Shown: positions 1-13,723, counted from the first letter of the stretch. The stretch: DNA of 64,000 nucleotides from Maylandia zebra (GCF_041146795.1 NC_135172.1:34581623-34645622), one strand, 5' to 3'. A program made the numbers and translations. Notes: generated by a model from the letters alone, not told the origin.

Positions 1-3000
1 TGCATTACAAAAACGCCTCCGCTCCTTTCATCATCTGTGTCAAACTGGTGAGCAAAAAGCATGTTTGTGTGTTGTATGTTTGCTGTTTCTGACCATCTGT
101 TCCTCAGGTCTGTAATCTATGTTAACAACATAATGATGAAGGGCGTGTGCCCACTGCACGACATAACACACACAAACACAGGAGAGGCTGTCAGGAAATG
201 GGTAGAGACAGCAGCCTGATCTTTGATCACACGATGCTTGTACAAACATTACATGTTTTTGCCACTATTGTGTTTGCATATAACACATCATGGTTTGCAT
301 TTTATGCTCCAGATCGTGGCAGTACACATAGGCTTTACCTAGAACAATGGCAGTTTCTTTTTATTCATTGGTTTTCAGTATGTAATGACACACACATCCA
401 TTGTGGCAGTTAAATCACGTAATATCTATTTATCACACAGCCAAATTCAGATTCAAATCTATGGTGACCCCCACCCCACCCCACCTCAGGGGTCTACTAA
501 TTGCTCAATTATGGGAATTGGGAGAAGTAATCAGAGTCGGAGGAGATGGAGACCTGGACCCAATCATTCTCTCTCTTGTTCTCTATGACATCCACATAAA
601 CAAACACCTGGACTCAATCACACTGGGTTTACACCCAGGTGTCAAATATTTATTATCAGCAAATATATTGATTTCAACTTTTCTCAAAGACTCTGGTTCA
701 ACCTAAATTCCTTTAGTTTAGTCAAACATTTATTGTTGTATTTCTTTTGGCTTAAAGCCGAGGGAGTCTATCATGTTTTTCTATCATTGGTCAAATTCCA
801 TAAGGACCTTTTAGCATTTTGTAATTCAAGTAGCCTCAAAAACAAGACTTCTGCAACTCCTCTTGGATCTGTTCAGGATTTTGAAAATTTGGCCCTTGAT
901 AGGAGAGTTTGGTATTCACAAGAGACGGGATGTTCCAAAAAACTGTTGTTCAAATCAGGCATTCCTTCATATAAAGGAATGCCTGATTGAGTGGCAGAAA
1001 ATCCTGCAGGAAAATTTGATATTCCAACATTAGCAACAGCTGCCTGCACTGGAAAACAAAAGAAAAAAAAGGAGTAAATCTATCAAAACAAGAGTGTCAA
1101 AGATGGTCTGATAAGTGCAATAAATGTGCTAATATCAGCATTTCAGAAACATTTCTACTGTATCAGCTTCAAAATGCACATCGAGCATGTCATTCTTTTC
1201 TTGCATAGTTAGTCTGTTAACCTTACTTTCACATGCAATCAAAGGTAACAGCTAGCTATGTAAAAAGCTCAATGACACAGTGACACTCCCCCCCTCCCCC
1301 CAGTTTAAAGACAAAGCTGCAGGAAAAGGTTGTTTTCTCACTATTTATTTCCTTTTCCTTCTTGCTTGCTGCTGCTTTAAGTAAGAAATACCAAGTCAAA
1401 AGAATTCTGAAGTCCACAAACCCTGATGGCTGATTAGTCCACACTTGAAAGAAAATGATGATGTTTGTGAATGAAAGTTGTGTTGTAGAAACTGTGGCCT
1501 GCCATGATGTTTTCTGTTAATGTTCTTTCTCTCGTGGCATCTTTTCATTCGTAGGACATGACTGGAGGCAACCTGGAGGAAAATCTAAATTCTTTGCAGC
1601 TGAAGGAAGGAATAGATTATTACCACTTCAACTGACTGTTCAGGGAGATGGGGAAGACTGGAGGAGGCTTGCAGGTTAACAGGCAGTGGAATGCAGAGGA
1701 ATACGTCACTTTCACATATATGCAAACTGAGAAGTAGGCAGGTAATAACAGGAAAAGAGTGAACACTGGAAATAAGTGCACATTTACAAAGATGAGGGTA
1801 GGAGATGGCTGTCGTGTATTTTAAGTCTTAAAATGGGTTAAATGCCATTTTTTGTAGTTTCACTTTGATATATCGGCTAATAAAGTCACAACAGGATATC
1901 CCAGCTCTGACTTTTTCTGACCCTCTCCTTAAGCATAGCACAAAGGTTTGTAAGGCTAATTCCACATTTCTTGCTGAGTGATGAGTAATGGTTGATACCA
2001 GACTCATATATTACAAAAAAGAAAATATAAAACCAAGTGAAATTTAACATAGCTTAATTTAACAACAATTACAGCCTAACACCTTTGAGTCTCCTCATCT
2101 TTAATACATACAAAAATGTACATAACAGGTCAAATGGAAACAAAACAATTTAGTGTCTTACAAAGGTGGGGACAGATTTACTAAACAGGCCAAGGTGTGG
2201 TTATTTTATTGATTTACAAAAAAGGCACTAAGTTCATTTCAATATCAAGCGCAAAAAATAAGACCTGATTTTTTTCAGAATTAAATAGCTGCGCAAGCAG
2301 TTACTGACATGTCGTAAACATTACTAAAATAGTTTGGATGCTTGATTTAAATATTCTCCTCCCTTTATTTTGTGCCTTGAGAAAGGAACTCCCTGAAATA
2401 CGCATGCAACAGGTTTAGCTGTGATAATACACTAAGCTAAGCTGACTGACTGCTGACACGTTTATTATTATTTTAAATTAAAAAGCGTGTATATTTCCCA
2501 AAATGTTAAACTGACACTTTTAAAAGCAAAAAGTAACGATGAACTGAACCACAGCTGAAAGAGGCAGCACAAGGGAAGATATGAAATGATAGAAACAAAT
2601 GTGAAGATCTGAAACCCTTGTACTTTACAGATGACTGTTCTATATCATGCAAGAGGACATTGCCAGTGTTCATTACTGAAGGAATAAAATATCACAGAGT
2701 CTGTGTGAAGCCAGTTCGATAATTGCCAACCTGTATTCTTGAACTTGTAACTGAAGTTAAAGGGAAGTGCAGTCATGACAGAAAGTACAATTTATAAAGG
2801 GTGGGATGTTTTATGACTACATTTCTTGACAATTGTTCCCTGATGCAACTGTGTAAAATCAGATGCACGCACACATCTGCAAAGAATGTGCAAACACAGA
2901 TTCAACTCACATTTGTTTTTCTTTCCCTGGGTCTCTTATGAAATCTAAAGAACAATAACCTCTTTAAGAGGGCACAATTTTGATACGTAAACACATAAAA

Positions 3001-3432
3001 AAAACATTTATGTTACCTCACAGAGTGAGGAGTTTTTCTGCCCAAAGGTAAACAGACCTATCCACACAAAATATCCCCCAATGTTTGCTGGTTTGGCGTC
3101 GTGGTTTGCATTACTGTAAATTTGGCCACAACAGTTTAAAGGGCAGCGATGGTTAAAAAAACGGTCGTCATCCCTACCAAAGTTTTATTTTCGCTACCTT
3201 TGTTATCATAGGCACAAAGTGACACATAATCACTGCACCACATTAGTAGGTAGGATTGGATTTAGTGTTGGATAAATAGCAGGAGTGAGTCAGGTTTGAG
3301 GTGAAAGCCCCTTGCCTCTGCCACCCACACCGCACAGTGCTTTGTTTGGGCAGAGAAAAAAAGATTCACATCCACTTAGCCACTAGCTTCTATCTACACC
3401 CCCTCTTCCCTCTCTCCTTTAAACTCAAAAAC
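1..3432. other. Upstream non-coding stretch
   Basis: No open frame here has the splice pattern or domain content of a recognisable gene. The DNA is AT-rich with scattered homopolymers. The one structured item is the short perfect hairpin at 953-988. The stretch is most simply the distal upstream region of metrnl or the spacer to a gene outside the window. Confidence 0.5.
953..988. repeat. Perfect 15-bp inverted repeat (hairpin)
   Basis: Arm 953-967 (AATCAGGCATTCCTT) is the exact reverse complement of arm 974-988, with a 6-base loop between them. There is no flanking terminator-like or transposon-like context. It may be a foldback of an old repeat. Confidence 0.75.
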
Positions 3433-4029
3433 TTAAAGGAACAGTACAACCAAAATCAGATTTACCCATTTTCCACCTCCACCCTGGAGTGCGTTTTATC
3501 CATCCAGATTGTTGTTTTCATGTCAGTTGCCCCGGCTGTAAAAATGTCTGTCTTTGATATAATAGAGCTAAATTAATGGAGTTAAATGGCACATTTTAGT
3601 GTGCTGGGCAGATTGTTGTGTCCACACCAATGACCTAGGTGATTAAAAAAATCCCGTAACACAGAATGATTTTTTGTAGGAATTATTTTCTTTCTACTGT
3701 CCATGTCCACCGAAAAAGGAGAGTGCAGCTAGCTGATATTACATCTCAGCTGAGTGTGGGACACCATTAATGCTTATGTCCTGCCGAGCTGTCGCCTACT
3801 TTTTGTAACAGGTGGATGTATGCTTTGTTCTGCAGATCGATAAACACAGCTGGTATAGTTTTTACAGTTTTGATCTCCATAAAAAAAAGTGCCATTTAGT
3901 TCTTTTATATTCAAGAGAGGGGTTAATGCGTCTGTAGCTGATTTCTCCAAACAGAGTGACTCACACCAAAGTAATGTAAAAAACCCAAAACAACAACAAC
4001 AATGATTTGGAGGTGAATTTTCCCTTTAA
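3433..4029. mobile_element. Putative TTAA-flanked non-autonomous DNA element (piggyBac-type MITE)
   Basis: A TTAA at 3433-3436 is followed by AGGAACAGTAC, and the other end reads TTTTCCCT followed by TTAA at 4026-4029. The ends are imperfect inverted repeats (AGGAACAGTACAACC against AGGGAAAATTCACC). A duplicated TTAA is the piggyBac signature. There is no transposase frame, so it is non-autonomous. Internal divergence makes the call tentative. Confidence 0.45.
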
Positions 4030-5507
4030 TCAACAAGGCTTTTCCAGAGAGAGACTTTGCATGTGATTTGGGGTTTTTTACATAAATGATTTGCCGTTTT
4101 GTTTAAGGTGGGGCATATTTGAAACGTAACATTTATCTGCTTCCGAATGCAACCCGTCATTCAAAGTATGTGCAGTCATAAAACTGTAATATTCTTTGGA
4201 TGAATGAACACAAAATATTTGAGAACAAGCTGTTTAAGTAAGACCGCATCCTGTCTAAATAACGCACTTTTTAGCCAGTCTGCCCTCATGATGAAGCACT
4301 TGGTGGATGATCAGAGTGAGCTCTAATGGAGGATCTATGAAAGAGAGTAAACAGAGCTTTACTCAGTGTATACACTCTGGTGCTCTGCAGACATCAGACC
4401 TCATAATGCACACACACAAGCGGACCGAATGACCCCGACCCTGGAGCCTGCTTGCCCTCACTGGTCAAATAAATCTACGCGTGTGTAGAAGAAATATACA
4501 CACGCATTCTTACACAGCTGCATGAGCTCTGGCAGTGCAGCTGATAAGAAAAAGAGATAAGAGAGTGGAGTGTTTGAATGAAGGGGGGTCACGGGTCAGA
4601 GACTGAGGGCTTTTTCATTCACCTGGAATGATACAGCATTCCTTTGTTTCGACATCTCCCTCCAGAAGAGGTTTTTGTGTCTGAAAAGGAGATGCACATG
4701 CATGCTGTGTAAAATGCTGCACTATAAAGAGAAAGCACACTGACTATTTGCAATAATTACCATCTGTTTTACCTTTGGAAGTGTTATGCAATAGCAGCGT
4801 ATAATCAAATTAAAAGCAACTAACTGGGCGGTTCGATTTTTAATCGAATCTCTACGGAGCCACAAAAGGTCTTTGAACCTTATGATGAAGGCAAAGCAGC
4901 CTGTTTAACTATAAATACTTTGGCTCTTCATTTTCATTATTACAATGTCATGTTTTATGGCAATTATAGGCCTAAAATAACAAAAACTGATACCTTTGTT
5001 AATTTTATCACCAAATAGGTCCTTTTCTACGATTCTTGAGCACCCACAGCACTTTATACAACATGCTTCATTCACCAGTGCACCTTTTTTTCTATGTCTA
5101 AATTCTCTCTAACTCAAATGAAGACTTCAGAGAGCAGCGTGGGGTTCAGTATCTTGCCCACGGATAGTTTGGCATGCAGACTGGAGCAGTCACAGATAAA
5201 ACCACCATCCATCTGATCACTAAAAAACATGCTGTAACTCCTGAGCTACAACCACCAGCAAAACAGAACTACTGTGAAGTGGAAGGAAAAATATCTATTT
5301 GCATGTACATTCCTACTTTGAAATAGTAACTACAAAGCTGGTTGGGCTGGTCTGATTGGCCACACAGAAGCCCTTCCTTATGAGGTTTGCATGTTCTTGC
5401 TGTAGGTGTGTGGTGTTACATCAGGTACTCCAGCTTCCTCCCAGAGTTAAAAGACATGTTAGGTTAACTGGTTATTCTAATTTGGCCACTGATGTGAGGT
5501 ATATGAA
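4030..5507. other. Non-coding stretch without recognised features
   Basis: AT-rich sequence with no convincing exon, repeat boundary or RNA gene seen on either strand. Confidence 0.5.
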
Positions 5508-5932
5508 ATGTTTCAAGTGTACAGAGTAAACCCCTTAACAAATGTATGGTCAAATGATCACCAAGGCCAGAAAATTGCTAGACATTTACAAGTCCTTAAA
5601 GCTAATACCCTTCCTCTTGACCTCCACACATCTGATTCCATTGCACTGTTCAAATCACGATTAAAAACCCACTTATTCAATCTTGCCTTTCCCTCTAGTT
5701 AATATTTATTTTATGATTTTATATCATGCACTTTTATGCTCATTTAAATTCTTGTTTGCTCTGTACCCGTTGCTTTCCTATGTATCAGTGACAGTTATCT
5801 GCTTGCATACTTAGTACTTGCTTTGGTCCTATTTCTATTATCCTCCTCCTATTCTCTATCTTACTTGTTAAGCACCTTGGCATACCCTTGGTTTTTAAGT
5901 GTGCTTTATAAATAAAGTTTATTATTATTATA
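5508..5932 (+). mobile_element. 3' end of a non-LTR retrotransposon (CR1/L2-like LINE)
   Basis: A short frame at 5508-5702 ends in a peptide containing ALFKSRLKTHLF, which is typical of the C-terminus of CR1/L2-type LINE reverse-transcriptase proteins. A 3' untranslated tail follows and ends in AAATAAAG and a TTA-rich microsatellite near 5915-5932, as LINE tails do. The 5' part is absent, so this is a dead truncated copy. Clade assignment rests on the peptide only. Confidence 0.6.
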
Positions 5933-8480
5933 ATAGCTGAAATTTAATTTTTACTCTGACATGTACCATTAAGACCTCAGCATCATTAGCAGTGAAAGAA
6001 ATCAGGCCACAAAATGTCAAATACTGATTTCCTCCATGATGTCTTTGGGATATGAAATCTATAGTCATGCAGTCTTGGACATGACTATCCAGAAATGGAT
6101 AATCTTGTGCAAGACTATGCTGGCATTTCTGTGTATACATCCACAGTAGCTACTGCCATTAAGACACTGCAAAATTAATTGGATCGGGCACCAGGTGATA
6201 GGTGTAAACCAAGACAATTATGAAACATTTAAAAAATTTCAGAGTACCTCAGGTTACTGGCTGGTAATTAAACATTTACACTGCATTGAATGACTCGAGA
6301 AAGAAGAAAATTGTGTTTGTAGAAATTGTGTTTATTTATTTTTGATCAGTTGTAGTGATGACAATTCTGCTCAGCATATATGGTAAATGGCCTGCATTTG
6401 TATAGCGCTTTTCTAGTCCATAGGACCCCAAAGCGCTTTACACTACATTCAGTCATTCACCCATTCACACACACATTCACACACTGGCGATAGCAAGCTA
6501 CATTGTAGCCACAGCTGCCCTGGGGCGCACTGACAGAGGCGAGGCTGCCGGACACAGGCGCCACCGGGCCCTCTGACCACCACCAGTAGGCAAACACGGG
6601 GTATAAACAGTATAAGAAAACAAATCATTACAGTCTACAGCGAAGTAGATGCTCAGCCCAAAAATCATATTCCTCACTTTCACTGTCTCACTGTCTTCCT
6701 TTGTAGGGAAGCATGAAGTGGTGTTTCATTGGCGTGGGCTCAGTGTTCCTTCCTTTTATTCAACAGCTACTGTCAAGCTGCCATGCGTAAATTAGGATTT
6801 CTTAATAACAAAAACAAACCAAAAAAGACTGAGAGAAAGGAAGTAAAGGCCACAAAGGTTGTAATGGGAGATAGAGCAATTGTGTGTTTGGCTCAGTGAG
6901 GAAGAAAAGTGTAGACAGACGTGGCGTTCCTCCTGTCAGTCTGCTTGAGAAGAGCCAGGTGACTGCAGGGGAGAAGGTCAGAGGTTCTGCTGCTCTGTAA
7001 ATACTTCACATGGTGCAGGAGCATCTGAGGTCAAACAGCACATCAGAAAGAGTCCTCTGTGGTGGTGACAGGATTAAACTCGAGAGTCCCTGTGTAGGCA
7101 GTGTCTACCCCTATTTCAAACCTAAGGAGAGATGCATTTTAAGGATAAGCACTTGTTTACTGATTCATTAACAACGATAATTATATTGTAATACTTTGTA
7201 TAAGCCCTTTCTGAGAGCGTTTATTCACACAGTTGTTCACAAATCAATTCAAATACGAGTGCAAACATAATATGTGAGAGAAATATTTGTAAAGGCTTAT
7301 AAGCAAACATCATACATATATAAATCCGCAAATACATTACCACGGTTACCTAAATCATTAAAGATCCCAACATTACCCTGGGAATCCCAACATAGAAATA
7401 ACAGTAAACACTGCATCTAGACAGTGGCGCATGGAAATGATATGAACCTCTTGTGTATATAAGCTTATTCTAAATTTGTGGTTTAGAATTGTCCAAATAA
7501 TTTTTTTTCACAGCCTTGTATTCCAAAATATTCATATTACAAAGGAGGGTTATTCTTTACTGTATTTTTTTTTTAAATTTAATTTAATGTCAGAAATCCA
7601 AGGAAAAGGGCATTTTTATTTATCAGTTTCACAGGGAGGCATTATGGAATGTGTGTGTAGGGTGGGAGGGGGAGGGGGGGTAGAGGAGTTTGTTACAGCA
7701 TTTCTCGAAATGCGTCAGATTGCTCTGGCTGTCCGGGGGAATGTGACGAGTCAGTAACATGCTTGCCTTCTGACTGTTTTCTCACGGGAAAAACACCAAA
7801 GAGACAAACAGACGCTTATGTGACCGTTTTTTTCATGTCATTTTTTTTTCTACAGGTTTGTATTTAGAGGAAACCAAGCAGCAGGACTGTAATAGCAGCG
7901 GCGCAGGGACATTAGCCGCAGCTACTGCAAAAAGGGTTACAAAGAATAAAGTAACTCACGTGCGTCCTTGAATCGGGTTAAACGTCCTAAAACATGACAA
8001 TAGAGGAAAAGCGCTAAAAGGCAAAGCATTGACTATTTCACATGTTTTAAGGGGGACGTTTGAGGGAGCTGCAAAAATCAGGCTGCTGCTCCAGACCTGC
8101 ATGCTGATCTAATTTTCACGCTGATAATATGATCCATGTGTTTATAAAGCCGGCATGCACATAACCACTCACTTAAGCAGTTTGAAGAAGAATAAGGGAC
8201 CTGTTGGACTTCAAGGAAGCGCAAAGGTGCTTACCATGGTAGAAATGACACATTAAACTTGTGTTTGCATATATATGAAAACACATGCAAACACAGGTTT
8301 AATGTGCCTCGTATTCAACTTTTAATTCTGCTGCTCCACTGTCAGTGTCTGCTGTATTTTAGCTATCAATTCTTCCGTGTCATACAAACTAACACGAGCG
8401 TTTATTCCCAGTTAGTGGGTTCAGTTTTATCTGTGCATAGCTGGCCAGTACGTTCGGTGTTCAGCTTGGAGCTCTGTCTC
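5933..8480. other. Upstream region of metrnl, mostly featureless
   Basis: It holds one interspersed repeat (6380-6600) and a G-rich patch near 7660-7680. No exon with a credible product was found on either strand. Confidence 0.5.
6380..6600. repeat. Interspersed repeat with the TATAGCGCTTT motif
   Basis: The segment contains TTGTATAGCGCTTTTCTAG and CCCCAAAGCGCTTTACAC, followed by a CATTCAC-rich part and a GC-rich part. I recognise this as a high-copy sequence of teleost genomes, but I cannot name its class from the sequence. Confidence 0.5.
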
Positions 8481-8489
8481 ATACACATA

Positions 8490-8882
8490 TCTTTCCGGTG
8501 TATCTGTGGGAGTGGTTTGGAGTCAGCGCTCGCGTGTCACTCAAGCGGAGTCAGCTGCTGGCACGCGCCCCCGCTGCCGTGAAGCGGTGCTCGCAGAGCG
8601 AAAGTTTTTTTTTTTTTTTTTTTTTGAATAGGCTCTGTTGTCTTGCTGTGGGCGCACTACTCCTTTTACAGACTTCTTGTCCTGATGCTTTCCAACCTCA
8701 GTCGCAACTTTTACCTCGGTTGATCCAGCAATGTAGCCCGCAGGCGTGCAGAAGAGTATTTTTGTGTGATATTTTAACTGGATACTTTTGTTTCGGGTGC
8801 TACAGAGCGCGCAGCTAGTTGGGCTGGTCTGGTGTTGTGTGGTTGTGCGGGATCTGGTGACCGCTGGGGCAGACAGGCCACC
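8490..8882 (+). promoter_or_regulatory. metrnl: Likely promoter / 5' UTR region of metrnl
   Basis: The DNA just upstream of the metrnl start is locally GC- and CpG-richer than its surroundings, for example around 8525-8600 and 8730-8880, and contains a run of 21 T at 8605-8625. No clear TATA box is visible. The transcription start cannot be fixed from sequence alone. Confidence 0.4.
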
Positions 8883-11800
8883 ATGCTCCGGCCGTGGGCT
8901 GCGCACTGGGTCGCAGCTGTGCTGCTGTGTCGGGCGGTGGCACAGTACTCCAGCGATCAGTGTAGCTGGCGAGGAAGGTGAGGATGGAGACGAACAAAGG
9001 ATTTGTGGTCATATCAGTTCAGGAGCAGATATCTTTTCATTTGTGAATGTCAGGCTGATAATCTTGAAGCATTGCGCCGTTTTAAGTGATGGCACGGACA
9101 ACACATGGTTCATTCATATAGGCGTAGATTATTAAGGTTTGGTTAAAACAATCTTGTGACTTAATGTGCTGTTTACTTACCCCGTGTTTTTCACAAGTGA
9201 TGAAAGAAAGAAAATTCAACCGTGTGTTAAAAGGATAAGTGTTTCTTTGAGCCAGTTCTGTTGTTACGCATGGTTTTGGCGTTAGATGAGTAGTTTTAGT
9301 AAGATTTAACTTTATGTTCAAGAGGAGCCCTCATGGCTCAGAGTAAAATAAGTGGAAGAAATGTCAGTGAAAACAGGAGATGTTTTGGAAGTGCTTGTGG
9401 TTATTGCTGAGAAATGTAATGACGTCACATTTCATTATTAATCCTTAATTCGTTTACTGGATTTTCTTTTTTTTTCTTTTTCTTTTTTTAGCTCAGTCAA
9501 TACTCTCGAAAAGGAAAGTGTCAATATGACAAACAGATCATAAGAGTGATTTTCGTTGGTTTATTTTGACAGTGTTCCTCTCTGTAGTTTCTCTAAAAAT
9601 GCTTCCTTTAAGATTTTATGTATGCATGATCACAGGAATGTCTCTAATCTAGCTCCTATCTTAAGTAAATACAGCCACATGGCGTCTTTGATCACTCCTC
9701 CAAGTCCCCAAGTCATAAAAAATGAAAGCCTGTTCTTTACACTCTGTGTTGTAAACTTCATCAGCCTTAAACTTCTAACAACTTAATTAGTCCCTGATGC
9801 TGAGGTGGCTTATCAGCACAAGAGACAAGTGAGAGATTTGCTGGCAGACAGCTGCAGGAGTTCTCCTCATTGGTCTTAATCCCTTCTATATGTTTCTTTA
9901 ACTTTGTTTGTCCAGCACGTTCCCACTCCCTTTCAACATGTAAATGAATCAGAACGGTAGCAATATTGAAATGTATTGAATTTGGTATAGTATTTTTTTC
10001 TCTCTCTTATTTTCTTTAATAAATGTACCTGTATATTGTTTACTTGTTTGAAATACATTAACAAACAAACATGTTACAGAAATTTCTACATCCACAAAAA
10101 TGTTGTCTGGATTCTGTAGCCTAGGAGTACAATCTCTGTAGTACTGGTTAAAGGTTGATTTGATGATATTATATTATAGTCCTTTTATATAGCCATATGT
10201 GATAAAAAAAAAAAAAATCATCGTCTTTTTCTCTACAGCGGTTTGAGCCATGAGTCCCATCGCAGAGATGTGGAGCAGGTCTACCTTCGCTGCTCACAGG
10301 GATCTCTAGAGTGGCTTTACCCCACAGGGGCCATAATTGTCAACCTGAGATCAAACATAGAGTCTTCACCAGGTCATATGTCAGGTCTCCATGTGTGCAT
10401 TAAACCTCAAGTTTACTCCCAGGTAGAGTATGAGACCAATGTTGAGAAACAAGCCTTAGTGTATAATCAGGAGTTCTGAATGTGTTTGCTTGGCCCACCT
10501 TGTTCAGGGTTCTCATGTGTACCTGGAGCATGCAGGGGATCTGAGGCTGCTGCTGGCAGAAAAGGACCAGGCTCAGGGAACAGTGCATTGTTTCAGCCTG
10601 GCAGAGGGGGTGCTATTTGTGGAGGCTATCCCACAGGCAGACATCAGCCGGAGGATCACAGCTTTCCAGTATGAGCTGGTGCCCAGTCAGGGGCCAGCGA
10701 TGCACATGTTCCCATATCTGCAACCTGGTTTAGGTAACAGCCTGCATTTTTTTCTTTTTCATTATTTTGTGTTTTGCTCTTGTGTGACTGGTGAAATTCA
10801 TTTTCTGGTAACTTGATGTAATGCTGAGTCATTTCCTCTTGATGCATGCTACTTTTCTTAGCTCTCGGTATTCAGTACTCAGTCCCAGTATGTTCATAAC
10901 ACTCATTAAAGATCAAATAATGAAACCTATTTCTCTATTTGCTCAAATATCAAGCCATAAAATCCAGAATATTTTAGATTGATTTCACATAACATTAAAA
11001 ATTAATTGACTTTGTTGTAAGCAGGGACTATATAAAGAACAGTTCATTAATGATGCAATAATAACCTGATATGTCAACATGGATTCTGGTAAGCTCAGAA
11101 TCCATGTTGAGCATTCTTGTGAGAAATGATATCTAAAATTTAAATAATGAGCAGAAAGCAGTGACAATTTCCTAATTTTAAATGATACTTAAACACTGAA
11201 AAAGGACAAATATTCATTGTATTATGTAAACTCAAATAAATTCCCAGTGATTGCAGCTCAATTTTCACATGGTTTTGCAAATTGTCCACAATCTTTTGGT
11301 AACTTGGTAAAATGTTACTTATAGCTGGCAGTTTAGTAACGTGAAATGAGGCTGACAGACCAGAGCTGGAAAAGCAAAAAGGTTTGGTAAGCATGAGGCC
11401 TCATTACTGTTTCACCCTTGTTTCTTCATCCCACCTTGAAGTAGCCCCTTTTCTGACACCCCACCCCCCTCACACACTTCCTCACTCCCACTCTTCCCTG
11501 TATCAGCCAGACATATAAAAACAAGCAAGCCAATCGAAAGGTCTCACTAGGGTCAAGCACAAGGGTCAGCCAATCGTCTCCCAGCTGTCAATCAAGAGCA
11601 GATCTTCGCCACCCCCATTAGAACAGGAAAATTTGAGTAGCCCACCCATATGAGGGAAGTGGTGTTGAGAGGAACTGTGGTGGGTGGAGAGTCGCACTGG
11701 ACTATCTTTATGAGAGCGAAGAAAGCCTTCCCAGTGAAACTTCCTGTCTGAGTGTGTCAGTGTGCCTTGGTGTTTTATAGCTGTTTTTATAGCTGGCAGG

Positions 11801-12347
11801 GTCAAGGGGTAATTCTCCAGCTATATCTCTTCCCTCACCTGCTGTCTTCATTCACATGCTCTCTATACCTCTTTTGATGTCTGATATCTAAGAAAAACCC
11901 ACCAAGACTTTGAGAGTGAAATAGATTAATGGGAAACTAGATTAGATAAAAATACACAAACTAAGGAAAAATGTTTGTCTTTTTTATAGTAGCTCTTTAT
12001 TAAAGTGTTGTTGTTGTTTTTTGTCATATTTTCAATTTCAGTCGCCTGCAAGCCTTGTTCAGATGAAGAGGTCCTCATGGCTGTGTGTACTAGTGACTTT
12101 GGTAAATAAATATCCACATGCATACAGATTAAATAATTGATTTCACATTTTGCAAAATATACTTTGCTTATTACCTTTGAAAGGTTTGGAATTTAAGCCT
12201 TGGATTAGATTATTGCCATTCAAGAAACTAGAAAGAAAATGTCACACCAAAACTAAATTGGAATTATGTAGTGCAGTGTTCTTATGTTAAATTTATAGTA
12301 CTGTGTTAAAATGACTCCATAGCTATAGCATAAACTACACACACATA

Positions 12348-12387
<40 letters not shown>

Positions 12388-13223
12388 AACACGGCAAGCT
12401 GATCCGTACTTTCCCAGAAATGTAGGCACATGCAGTCCAGACTGCGACAGCTTTGATCAGTTTCCTAATCACATTGATTTGCTGCGTAAACAAATCATAT
12501 CAATTAGCACAAATGTACTCAGACATTAAACAAAATGTAATGGGATATAATTGTATCTCGCTTGCTCACAGTGTTCATTAATGCATTAGCCTGTGTTCTG
12601 CTAAGTAGTCTTGAGGCATTTTCTTGCTTTTATGAATCTGACAATCATGTAGATTTAGTCTAAATGTTCTCTTCATTCTTCATCTTTTCATTTGAACATT
12701 TATAGTTAACAGTCAACAGAAAGACTCAGACTTGCACAGTAATATAACTCTGATATTAGCAGTACACCAGGGTAGGGAGGTTATGACAGCAGTTTTTTTG
12801 GGTTTTTTTTTAAAAAAAAAAAGAAGCTTTCATTGCTTTCTGAAGTTTATTTAATTTTAACCTGTTGATTAAATTTTATTTTATTAAAACTGTTCCTTCT
12901 CTGTAGCTGGCAGTGGTGTCTTCCAAGGCGTTGCACCAGGTACTAACAAGCACTCCATGGCGACAGTGACTCTGAGACGACTGTTTCACCAAAAGAGCAG
13001 GGTGTTTGCTTGGGGTGGAGCCAGAGGACGGAATTGGAGTGGTCGTATCAATGTTCCTGCACAGTGCAGTGTGCGTCCTGGAGGGGACGAGTATCTTTTG
13101 ACTGGCTCTGTCCATTTTGGAGAAGCCTGGCTTGGCTGTGCACCACGCTACAAAGACTTTCTAAAGCTGTACATCCAAGTACAAAATGCAGGAACAAACC
13201 CATGTCAAGTAGACACAAACTGA
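8883..13223 (+). CDS. metrnl: Meteorin-like protein (secreted), five coding exons
   Basis: Exons: 8883-8977, 10239-10422, 10508-10733, 12042-12101, 12907-13223 (882 nt, 293 residues). All introns are GT-AG and the joined frame stays open. The ATG sits in a strong context (CCACCATGC). Residues 1-20 form a signal peptide with likely cleavage after AVA, before QYSSDQCSW. The mature protein has ten cysteines at the positions expected of the meteorin family, within motifs such as DQCSWRGSGL, WLYPTGAIIVNL, CKPCSDEEVLMAVCTSDF and HFGEAWLGCAPRYKDF. Length fits the family (about 290-310 residues). In mammals METRNL is a secreted neurotrophic, adipose and immune cytokine-like factor; METRN itself is the nearest alternative, but the QYSSDQCSW and VEQVYLRC stretches resemble METRNL more. 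Human METRNL and the CD300 cluster share 17q25, so the CMRF35-like neighbours downstream may reflect old synteny. Confidence 0.93.
11074..11110. repeat. Perfect 15-bp hairpin in metrnl intron 3
   Basis: Arm 11074-11088 (TCAACATGGATTCTG) is exactly complementary to 11096-11110, with a 7-base loop (GTAAGCT). It lies deep in the intron, away from splice sites. Confidence 0.75.
12343..12385. repeat. (TA)n microsatellite in metrnl intron 4
   Basis: An alternating TA tract with one GT interruption, preceded by a short (AC)n run. Confidence 0.9.
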
Positions 13224-13716
13224 GAGATCTGTTCTCGGCTCTGATTTTAAACAAGGAGTGCTTCAGTCAGCGAAGAAAACGTGCAAAGGTTACAATTTGG
13301 AAGATGGGTCAATAAGGGACTGGAAGGAATCTTACAGATTTATTGTTTTCGTTACAGGCTACGTCTTCAGAATCGTATCAGTTTTATGACATTTTAATAG
13401 CCAACGTGCTACTTAAACCGAAATGTCCCTTTGGCTTTATTTTGCTACTGCATATGTAAATATGTTTGTAAATCTGTGCATGAGTGACTGTGAGTGAAAG
13501 AAGGAACGAGAGGCTTAAATTTAAACTCGTGCCTACCTGGTTAACATTTTTATTCTCTTGACGATACTGCTCATTCTTGAAATGAAAGTTTGCTTTGTAA
13601 AAAGCTTTCTGTAAAATTTAGGAGTCTTCTGACAGAAGTGTATAGTACGCAGCTCTGTGAGTCTTTGTGTGTGTGTGCTGCTAATGAGTTCAAAGGGACT
13701 GTACATATTTACAGAA

Positions 13717-13722
13717 ATTAAA
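13717..13722 (+). terminator. metrnl: Candidate poly(A) signal of metrnl (ATTAAA)
   Basis: A variant ATTAAA hexamer lies about 0.5 kb after the stop and is followed by a GT-rich stretch (TGTGTTGTT). No AATAAA occurs nearer to the stop. Confidence 0.45.
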
Positions 13723-13723
13723 G

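Noticed and set aside
733-990. 85-residue open frame near the left end
   Set aside because: No domain, no splice partners, and it ends in the hairpin; possibly old retroelement text, but not assignable.
8541-8906. 121-residue minus-strand open frame over the metrnl 5' end
   Set aside because: Antisense to the true first exon, low-complexity lysine run from the T tract, no recognisable domain.
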